Made by a program: the position numbers and the translations under genes. The notes under the pieces were generated by a model. It did not search any database and was not told where the DNA came from. It worked only from the letters and a program-made list of their open reading frames with translations. A stretch of DNA of 5,260 nt from Nitrospirales bacterium (GTDB lineage Bacteria > Nitrospirota > Nitrospiria > Nitrospirales > UBA8639). The DNA is taken from NCBI GenBank assembly GCA_013817135.1, contig JACDDF010000045.1:4507-9766 (forward strand), in the 5' to 3' direction. Shown piece after piece: positions 1-5,260 of the stretch; position 1 is the stretch's first letter; each line of letters begins with the position of its first letter.

Positions 1-657
1 GACCAATTGTTATCGAATCTTGGACTGTTTCTGGAATCCAAGCATCTGGCTCGTCTGTTATTCATGGACTTCTTGTATCGCCAGATCATCGCTGTTCAAG
101 GTGTCGTCATGGAGTTTGGGGTGCGGTGGGGTCAAAATCTGGCCCTGTTTTCGGCATTGCGAGGAATCTATGAACCATTCAACCGGCACCGAAAAATTAT
201 CGGATTTGATACCTTTGCCGGGTTTCCTTCGATTCATGAAAAGGATGGACAATCCAACATGATGGTGAATGGACAATTGGCCGTGTCGCCTCACTACGAA
301 GACACTCTTCGCCAGTTACTCAGTTTACATGAAACACTCAATCCATTAACCCACATTAAAAAGCATGAATTGTGTGTAGGAGATGTTGTGGAGGAGTTGC
401 CTCAATATCTGGCCAGATGCCCGGAAACCATCGTGGCTATGGCGTATTTTGATTTAGATTTGTACGAACCAACAGTCAAATGTCTCGAGCTCCTTCGTCC
501 CCGAATGACCAAAGGTACCATTCTGGGGTTTGATGAATTGAATGATCCGGATTCCCCAGGGGAAACCCTTGCTCTTATGGAAGTCTTTGGATTGAATCAT
601 TTGAAAATTCAGCGATTTCCTTTTGCCTCCAGAGTTTCATATGTGGTGTTCGAATAA
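1..657 (+). CDS. TylF-type class I SAM-dependent methyltransferase (5' end cut by window)
   Basis: Probably a SAM-dependent O-methyltransferase of the TylF/MycF sugar-methylating group, acting on a nucleotide sugar or glycan in the cytoplasm. The frame is open from base 1, so the true start is probably upstream; TTG at 7 is the first possible start but has no visible ribosome site. Counting from the GAC at base 1 (219 visible residues), the SAM-binding motif EFGVRWGQN is at 38-46, matching the family's E-x-G-V-x-x-G. GFDTFAGFP is at 68-76, at the end of the second strand. The D-x-D-x-Y-x-x-T signature is YFDLDLYEPT at 149-158, and GFDELND at 176-182 sits where TylF proteins carry the G-G-x-x-x-x-D-D metal-site segment. 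The TAA stop at 655-657 is followed by a 29-base gap to the next gene, so it is probably in the same operon. The fold is secure; the substrate is not known. Confidence 0.85.
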   Translation, partial: DQLLSNLGLFLESKHLARLLFMDFLYRQIIAVQGVVMEFGVRWGQNLALFSALRGIYEPFNRHRKIIGFDTFAGFPSIHEKDGQSNMMVNGQLAVSPHYEDTLRQLLSLHETLNPLTHIKKHELCVGDVVEELPQYLARCPETIVAMAYFDLDLYEPTVKCLELLRPRMTKGTILGFDELNDPDSPGETLALMEVFGLNHLKIQRFPFASRVSYVVFE

Positions 658-673
658 GGGTCCAGCACCCTCT

Positions 674-679
674 AAGGAG
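674..679 (+). promoter_or_regulatory. Ribosome binding site (AAGGAG) for the first SDR gene
   Basis: AAGGAG lies 7 bases before the GTG at 687. It decides in favour of that GTG over the in-frame ATG codons at 723 and 741, neither of which has a purine-rich site before it. The site lies in the only true intergenic gap of the window (658-686). That gap is too short, and shows no -10/-35 pattern, to suggest its own promoter. Confidence 0.8.
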
Positions 680-686
680 TGAGTCC

Positions 687-1715
687 GTGAATCAAACAAT
701 AGCTGAACAACTACACAAAGACATGATTGCCGATTCCATTATGCAGTTCTTTAATGGAAAAAACATTGTCGTGACTGGAGGGAGCGGGTTGATCGGACGG
801 AAAATTGTGAGTCGGTTGATTGAGGCTGGGGCTTCCGTTCGAAGTGTGTCTCTGGATGAGATCCAGGTTGAAGACAAGGTGGAGTATGTGAAGGGCGATT
901 TGTGCGATTTTGGATTTTGCCAACGTATCGTGAAGGACATGGATTGTGTCTTTCACGTGGCCGGGATTAAAGGCTCCATTGAAGTCACGAAAACTAAGCC
1001 GGCAAGTTTTTTCGTTCCCCTGTTGATGATGAATACTAATATGTTGGAAGCCTGTCGCCTGAATAAGGTAGATCGGGTGGTCTATACCTCATCTATTGGC
1101 GCATACCCGAGCGCGGAAGTTTTTAAGGAACAGGAAGAAGAGGATGAAGGGCCGCCGATGGATATGTTCCCTGGATGGGCCAAACGAATGGCTGAGCTGC
1201 AAGTTCGGGCTTACAAAATTCAGTACGGCCTGAAGCACTATGCGGTGGTCCGTCCCTGCAATGTGTATGGACCCGGGGATAATTTCGATCCTGCCAATGC
1301 CATGGTGATTCCCACCCTTATGCGACGAATTTTTTCAAAAGAGGATCCCGTGGTCATTTGGGGAGATGGCACCGCCGTTCGGGATTTTGCCTATAGTGGT
1401 GATGTGGCGGATGGAGTCATTCTGGCTTTGTACCATGGAACGGGCGGGCGTTATGTCAATTTAGGAAGTGGCATTGGCTATACCATCAAAGAATTGGTGG
1501 AAACCCTTCAATCGGTTGTGCCGTTCCGGGCTCAATTTGACAGTACAAAACCCAGCGGGTTTCTCCGGCGAGTGATGGATATTTCTTTGGCGAAGCATCT
1601 TCTCGAGTACGAACCGCAAGTGAGTCTTCGGGAGGGTTTACAGCACACATGGGATTGGTATCTGGAGCATCATGATGAATATCTTCAACGGCAAAACTAT
1701 TTCGCCGCCTTCTAA
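687..1715 (+). CDS. Extended SDR nucleotide-sugar epimerase/dehydratase/reductase, paralogue A, no catalytic Tyr
   Basis: NAD(P)-dependent nucleotide-sugar enzyme of the extended short-chain dehydrogenase family, 342 residues (usual is about 310-350), cytoplasmic. The GTG start is set by AAGGAG at 674-679 and gives about 20 extra residues before the Rossmann strand. The cofactor loop TGGSGLIG is at 30-37. The active-site serine strand VVYTSSIGAYPS is at 131-142, with S136 aligning to Ser107 of E. coli GDP-fucose synthase (Fcl). RPCNVYGPGDNFD at 189-201 and WGDGTAVRDF at 225-234 form the sugar-nucleotide region, most like GDP-fucose synthase. Oddly, the YxxxK site reads P162-G-W-A-K166, so the tyrosine is replaced. 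The Fcl epimerisation residues Cys109 and His179 align with G138 and M206. It is clearly homologous to the SDR at 2225-3238. Fold is certain; the reaction (4-reductase, epimerase or dehydratase) is undetermined. Confidence 0.93.
   Translation: MNQTIAEQLHKDMIADSIMQFFNGKNIVVTGGSGLIGRKIVSRLIEAGASVRSVSLDEIQVEDKVEYVKGDLCDFGFCQRIVKDMDCVFHVAGIKGSIEVTKTKPASFFVPLLMMNTNMLEACRLNKVDRVVYTSSIGAYPSAEVFKEQEEEDEGPPMDMFPGWAKRMAELQVRAYKIQYGLKHYAVVRPCNVYGPGDNFDPANAMVIPTLMRRIFSKEDPVVIWGDGTAVRDFAYSGDVADGVILALYHGTGGRYVNLGSGIGYTIKELVETLQSVVPFRAQFDSTKPSGFLRRVMDISLAKHLLEYEPQVSLREGLQHTWDWYLEHHDEYLQRQNYFAAF
1664..1667 (+). promoter_or_regulatory. Possible ribosome binding site (GGAG) for the epimerase gene
   Basis: GGAG lies inside the last codons of the first SDR gene, 4 bases before ATG 1672 and 7 bases before ATG 1675. 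The spacing favours the second ATG. A later in-frame GTG at 1723 would give an N-terminus closer to the usual RmlC length but has no purine-rich site upstream. The start is therefore not settled. Confidence 0.35.
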
Positions 1716-2232
1716 GTTACAGGTGTCCTCCTGCCGCCTGGAAGGGGTGAGACTGGTGACACCACCGACAATTTTTGAAGATTTTCGGGGGACCTATGTT
1801 GAAACTTTTAACGAAGATCTGTATCGGCAAGGCGGAATTGACATGGATTTTGTCCAGGACGACATTTCGGTGTCTGGCAGACATGTGTTGCGAGGCATTC
1901 ATGGAGACCAGGAGACCTGGAAGCTGGTTTCATGTTTGTGGGGGAAGTTTTATTTGGTCGTGGTCAATTGGGATCCCATGTCTCCACAGTATCAACAGTG
2001 GGAATCGTTTACCCTATCAGATCGCAATCGCCATCAAGTTTTGATCCCACCCAAGTTTGGAAATGCACATTTGGTGCTGTCTAATCAGGCGATTTTCCAC
2101 TACAAACAAACGACTAATTATAACCGTGAAGGGCAATTTACCGTGCCTTGGAATGACTCGACTTTGGGAATCTGGTGGCCGGTGAAGCATCCGATTGTTT
2201 CCCAACGGGATGAAGGAGTGGCTCATGTTTAA
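1672..2232 (+). CDS. RmlC-fold nucleotide-sugar 3,5-epimerase, MlghB/DdahB-like
   Basis: Cupin-fold epimerase acting at C3 and/or C5 of a nucleotide-linked 4-keto-6-deoxy sugar, cytoplasmic. It has 186 residues from ATG 1672 (185 from ATG 1675; 169 from GTG 1723, which best matches the usual RmlC N-terminus). Aligned from memory to Salmonella RmlC, the catalytic set is kept: H77 (His63) in LRGIHGD, K84 (Lys73) in WKLVSC, Y144 (Tyr133) in FHYKQT and D180 (Asp170) in SQRD. R39 in EDFRG also matches. It departs from RmlC where RmlC has H-F/Y-Q plus a longer loop: here G-D follows the His and the loop is 3 residues shorter. RmlC F-A-H-G-F is replaced by FGNAH at 129-133. These changes resemble Campylobacter GDP-heptose epimerases MlghB/DdahB, so a GDP-sugar substrate is more likely than dTDP-rhamnose (inference). 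It overlaps the preceding gene by up to 44 bases and the following one by 8. Confidence 0.9.
   Translation: MMNIFNGKTISPPSKLQVSSCRLEGVRLVTPPTIFEDFRGTYVETFNEDLYRQGGIDMDFVQDDISVSGRHVLRGIHGDQETWKLVSCLWGKFYLVVVNWDPMSPQYQQWESFTLSDRNRHQVLIPPKFGNAHLVLSNQAIFHYKQTTNYNREGQFTVPWNDSTLGIWWPVKHPIVSQRDEGVAHV
2213..2218 (+). promoter_or_regulatory. Ribosome binding site (AAGGAG) for the second SDR gene
   Basis: AAGGAG inside the last codons of the epimerase gene, 6 bases before ATG 2225. It fixes the start at 2225 rather than the in-frame ATG at 2195, which would add ten residues before the expected M-F-K-G opening. The 8-base overlap with the epimerase stop suggests coupled translation. Confidence 0.8.
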
Positions 2233-3238
2233 GGGTAGCAACGTGTTAGTGACTGGTGCGGGAGGATTTCTGGGAACCAATATTGCTAAGCGTTTAGTGG
2301 AAGAGGGGAGTTGCGTGCGTGGGACGTTGCATACACGTCTCCCACAATTTGAGCATCAGCGCCTGGAATATGTCAGTGCGGATTTGACCAACATGGAAGA
2401 TTGTCGCCGGGTCGTAGATGGCATGGACTATGTCTTCATGTGTGCGGCGAATACCTCAGGAGCCGCAGTCATGGCGACCCAGCCATTAGCCCATGTGACC
2501 CCGAATGTGGTGATGAACGCTCAGATGTTGGAAGCTTCCTACCAGGCAAAGGTAAAGAAGTTTCTCTTTATCAGTAGCAGTGCAGCCTATCCACCCAGTG
2601 GGGATCGGCCGGTCTCCGAGGCGGAAATGTTTGCCGGGGATCCGTATGAAGCCTACTTCAGTGTGGGATGGATGAAACGGTATGGAGAGGTCCTTTGCCG
2701 AATTTATTCTGAAAAAATTAAGGATCCGATGAAAACAGTCGTCGTGAGGCCGTCTAATGTCTATGGGCCATATGATAAATTCGATTTTGAGCGTTCCCAC
2801 GTGACAGCAGCCCTTATTCGTAAAGTTGTGGAAAGGCAAGATCCTTTGGAGGTGTGGGGAACCGGAGAAGATGTCAGAGACTTATTGTATGTGGATGACT
2901 TCATCGCCGCCGTGATGCTAGCCATGGCCACGTTAGACCGGTTCGACCCGGTGAACATCGGTTTTGGAAAAGGGTGTCGAGTACGTGATGTGTTGAATAC
3001 CATTTTGGAAGTTGATGGGTTCAAGAATGCGCATGTTGTCGTGAATCCAACGAAACCTTCTATGATTCCTGTTCGCTTGGTTGATGTGGAGAAGGCAAGA
3101 GTCCAATTAGGATTTTCCCCAAAAATCAATCTCCAGGACGGGTTAAAGAAAACTTTACGCTGGTATCGGGAACAGATTGAGACTCAGGGGAGGATGGAGC
3201 CAGTTCAGTTCAACGCAGCCCATGTTCGAGCCTCCTAA
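2225..3238 (+). CDS. Extended SDR nucleotide-sugar reductase/epimerase, paralogue B, GDP-fucose-synthase-like, no catalytic Tyr
   Basis: NAD(P)-dependent sugar-nucleotide enzyme of 337 residues, full length for an extended SDR. Start at ATG 2225 is set by AAGGAG at 2213-2218. The cofactor loop TGAGGFLG is at 10-17. Basic R38 just after the second strand (HTRLP) hints at NADP(H), as expected of a reductase. The active-site strand FISSSAAYP spans 115-123, with S118 at the Fcl Ser107 position. RPSNVYGPYDKFD is at 175-187, WGTGEDVRDL at 211-220 and the C-terminal NPTKPS at 274-279. The YxxxK site reads V147-G-W-M-K151, so the tyrosine is missing, as in its paralogue. H192 (RSHV) aligns with Fcl His179, but Fcl Cys109 is A120. 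With a separate epimerase next to it, a 4-keto-reductase role like MlghC/DdahC is plausible. The missing Tyr makes that uncertain. Confidence 0.92.
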   Translation: MFKGSNVLVTGAGGFLGTNIAKRLVEEGSCVRGTLHTRLPQFEHQRLEYVSADLTNMEDCRRVVDGMDYVFMCAANTSGAAVMATQPLAHVTPNVVMNAQMLEASYQAKVKKFLFISSSAAYPPSGDRPVSEAEMFAGDPYEAYFSVGWMKRYGEVLCRIYSEKIKDPMKTVVVRPSNVYGPYDKFDFERSHVTAALIRKVVERQDPLEVWGTGEDVRDLLYVDDFIAAVMLAMATLDRFDPVNIGFGKGCRVRDVLNTILEVDGFKNAHVVVNPTKPSMIPVRLVDVEKARVQLGFSPKINLQDGLKKTLRWYREQIETQGRMEPVQFNAAHVRAS

Positions 3239-5260
3239 TAATCTGGATGAATCTGAAGCGCTTATGAAACAAATCTTTCCAGAAAGTTCAATGGCTCATC
3301 GCTGGCTGGATGGGTTGAAAGGTTTAGAAGTGGGGCCCTCCTCTCATAACCCATTTGGGTTGGAGACGAGGACAGTCGGACTGCCAGATGAAATTTATCA
3401 TCAGGAGCAAATTGCATTAGTTGGACAAGCAGCCCCATTAGATATCCTGGCTGAGGCTGATGCCATTCCGGTTCCCAGCGAATCGGAAGGCTTTGTGTTG
3501 TCGTCCCACGTGATCGAGCACTGTCCCAATTTTCTGCAAACCTTGTGGGAATGGTATCGAATCATTAAGCCAGGGGGATTTTTGTATCTTATTGCTCCAC
3601 ACCCGGATGCGGCTCCAGGGGATAGGGGGAAACCCCTGACTGATTGGGCGCATGTTGTGGAAGATTATGTGTTCAATGCCACGGCAGAGACCGAACCGGA
3701 AGCTGGACGTTTTCTTCACTGCCATTACCATATTTTTTCACCAGGGACCATGAAGGATTTTTTTTCTCGATTCTTTGGGGAGAGGCTTATTCTGGTTGAT
3801 AGTCAGGCAGTAGATGACAAGATCGGGAATGGCTTCTCCTTAGTCTATCGAAAAGATGTCTCGTTGATCCAGGGGTACCCCTGGCCCCTAGCCTATCAGG
3901 GGAAGACGGTCTGTATCACCAAACCCGCAGATTTTTATTTGCTGAAGAAATCCGCACAGAGTTCTTCCCTTGTTCGACCCAATGTGGAGGCACAGGTGTC
4001 AGCACAAACCGATTCCCTTCCTTCCTTTCAAGGTCCAACTCTTCAGAAATCAGAGGCAGCTTCTCCTCGTGTCTCGGTTATTGTGGCGGCGTATAATGCT
4101 GAGCGATTTATGCGGGGCGCATTAGTAGATTTGGAAGAACAAACGATAGCTGACCAAATCGAAATTATTATCGTGGAAACCGGTTCCCAAACTGAAGAGT
4201 ACAAAATCATTACAGAATTTCAGGCTCGATTCTCTAATATCATTTATGTACGGATCAGTACGAGAGAAAATCCCGCTGCAGCCTGTAATCGGGGAATTCA
4301 GATGGCTCGGGGTCAATATATTACCTTGGCTCCAACCGATGATCGACGTCGGGTAGATGCCCTGGAGATCTTGGCGGCAGAGTTGGATGCTCACAGGGAA
4401 ATCGCCCTGGTCTATGGAGATGTGTTTGTCACGAATTTTGAAAATCAGCGGTTCGTCAATCATATTCGTTGTGGCTATCACATTCGTCCTGAATTCTCAC
4501 TAGATATCATGCTTTCAGGTTGTCATATGGGTCCGCAGGCCATGTGGCGGAAATCGGTCCATAATGAAGTTGGGTATTTTGATGAAACGTTGCCGTCGGC
4601 CACGGATTATGAATTTTGGTGCAGGATTGCCGAACGGTATCCCATGAAACACATCCCCTCTTTTCTCGGGCTGTATTTCGAGAATCCTGAGGGTGTCATT
4701 AATTCCAACCCGGAACGTGCTCATCGGGAAACCCGAGACGTTCAACAAGCCTACAGGGACAAATTTCCTGCCCCCAAGGTACAGTACATAAACAATTATC
4801 AGTTTCAAGGTAAAATACAGGCTGGGAAATTCGTCAATATTGGGATGGTGACCTTTAATCGGGTGGAATTTACGAAGCAGGCCATTGCTGCGCTTTTTCA
4901 GCATACCTGTTTTCCGCATGTCATCACGGTTGTCGACAATGGAAGCACGGATGGCACACCGGAATATTTACAAGCGCTTCAGAAACAGGGATTTATTACC
5001 AATTTGATTTTGCTGCCAGACAATGTTGGGATTGCGAAGGCTTCAAATTTGTCTTGGAGCCAGGAACCTGATGCGGAGTATTACCTCAAATTGGACAATG
5101 ACATTGTTATTCAAAAGCCTAACTGGTTATCCAGGATGGTGGAGGTCATCGATCGTATCCCTGAATTGGGCGCTATTGCCTATAGCTTTGAACCGGTGAG
5201 TTATCCCGTCCGTGAGATACGGAGAGTGCGCATTCGGCCCAAAGCTGGAAATGTAAACGG
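3222..5260 (+). CDS. Methyltransferase + GT2 + GT2 multidomain glycan-assembly protein (3' end cut by window)
   Basis: One frame stays open from ATG 3222 to the window edge (679 codons plus 2 bases), so the protein is incomplete. Residues about 30-240 are a class I SAM methyltransferase: LEVGPSSHNPFG at 35-46, FVLSSHVIEH at 91-100, IIKPGGFLYL at 114-123, then a His-rich HCHYH at 166-170. A Ser/Gln/Pro-rich linker follows (about 243-283). GT2 domain 1 starts VSVIVAAYN (284-292), has ETGS (319-322) in place of D-D-G-S, TDD (372-374) in place of D-x-D-D, and the late TDYEFW (461-466). GT2 domain 2 starts near 538 with VVDNGSTDGT (570-579) and DND (625-627), both canonical. No signal peptide or membrane segment is seen, so it probably acts at the cytoplasmic membrane face. 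ATG 3222 overlaps the previous stop by 17 bases; ATG 3264 is an alternative, and neither has a strong ribosome site. Sugar and acceptor are unknown. Confidence 0.9.
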   Translation, partial: MFEPPNNLDESEALMKQIFPESSMAHRWLDGLKGLEVGPSSHNPFGLETRTVGLPDEIYHQEQIALVGQAAPLDILAEADAIPVPSESEGFVLSSHVIEHCPNFLQTLWEWYRIIKPGGFLYLIAPHPDAAPGDRGKPLTDWAHVVEDYVFNATAETEPEAGRFLHCHYHIFSPGTMKDFFSRFFGERLILVDSQAVDDKIGNGFSLVYRKDVSLIQGYPWPLAYQGKTVCITKPADFYLLKKSAQSSSLVRPNVEAQVSAQTDSLPSFQGPTLQKSEAASPRVSVIVAAYNAERFMRGALVDLEEQTIADQIEIIIVETGSQTEEYKIITEFQARFSNIIYVRISTRENPAAACNRGIQMARGQYITLAPTDDRRRVDALEILAAELDAHREIALVYGDVFVTNFENQRFVNHIRCGYHIRPEFSLDIMLSGCHMGPQAMWRKSVHNEVGYFDETLPSATDYEFWCRIAERYPMKHIPSFLGLYFENPEGVINSNPERAHRETRDVQQAYRDKFPAPKVQYINNYQFQGKIQAGKFVNIGMVTFNRVEFTKQAIAALFQHTCFPHVITVVDNGSTDGTPEYLQALQKQGFITNLILLPDNVGIAKASNLSWSQEPDAEYYLKLDNDIVIQKPNWLSRMVEVIDRIPELGAIAYSFEPVSYPVREIRRVRIRPKAGNVN

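Noticed and set aside
552..564. TTCCCC-A-GGGGAA inverted repeat near the end of the first gene
   Set aside because: Short, within codons for D-S-P-G-E-T, with no T-run after it. Most likely chance.
658..686. Possible promoter or terminator in the gap between the first two genes
   Set aside because: Only 29 bases, with no stem-loop and no -10/-35 pair. The ribosome site accounts for the recognisable part.
2486..3129. Overlapping reverse-strand open frames opposite the second SDR
   Set aside because: Antisense to a gene with full SDR motifs and a strong ribosome site. No ribosome site or domain supports them.
687..3238. Reading the cluster as a standard dTDP-rhamnose (rmlBCD) pathway
   Set aside because: The epimerase motifs differ from RmlC, the SDRs look like GDP-fucose synthase rather than RmlB/RmlD, and no RmlA is present.
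3616..3638. Inverted repeat CAGGGG / CCCCTG with an 11-base loop, considered as a terminator or attenuator
   Set aside because: It lies inside coding sequence, has a stem of only 6 pairs and no T-run after it. Several CCAGGGG copies in the window look like Pro-Gly codon usage.
3438..3731. Reverse-strand open frame inside the methyltransferase domain
   Set aside because: It lies wholly opposite a forward frame with clear methyltransferase motifs, and its translation shows no recognisable domain.
4122..4919. Two reverse-strand open frames (4122-4481 and 4515-4919) opposite the GT2 region
   Set aside because: The forward frame carries GT2 motifs across both stretches. The reverse translations look like antisense shadows with no family features.

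Overview
The window is a tightly packed, one-strand (+) block of five protein genes from a bacterial surface-polysaccharide (LPS O-antigen, capsule or similar glycan) locus. The host cannot be named from the sequence. Base composition looks close to half G+C by eye. AAGGAG-type ribosome sites, one clear GTG start and the gene content fit a bacterium, most likely Gram-negative. There is no rRNA, tRNA, CRISPR array, transposase or visible promoter or terminator. The window cuts into the first and last genes, so it is an internal slice of a longer operon.

Layout. 1-657: 3' part of a TylF-type SAM-dependent methyltransferase. After a 29-base gap with a strong ribosome site, 687-1715: an extended SDR nucleotide-sugar enzyme (SDR-A). 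1672-2232: an RmlC-fold sugar 3,5-epimerase whose motifs look more like the Campylobacter GDP-heptose epimerases (MlghB/DdahB type) than dTDP-rhamnose RmlC. 2225-3238: a second extended SDR (SDR-B), a diverged paralogue of the first. 3222-5260: the start of a large multidomain protein, a methyltransferase fused to two GT2 glycosyltransferase domains, running off the right edge. From 687 on, each gene overlaps or nearly touches the next, so translational coupling is likely.

How the genes may work together (inference). The SDR/epimerase/SDR trio looks like a module that remodels an activated 4-keto sugar (epimerisation at C3 and/or C5, then reduction at C4). The donor could be a GDP-linked deoxyhexose or heptose. 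The 4,6-dehydratase that would make the 4-keto intermediate is not recognisable here and may lie outside the window. The fusion protein would transfer sugars to the growing glycan, and the two methyltransferase domains could O-methylate it.

The most unusual point is that both SDRs lack the catalytic tyrosine of the YxxxK motif (Pro in one, Val in the other), while keeping the Lys and a shared G-W-x-K-R context. Apart from this, the region looks like an ordinary accessory glycan cluster. I see no evidence of a wholly new kind of system.
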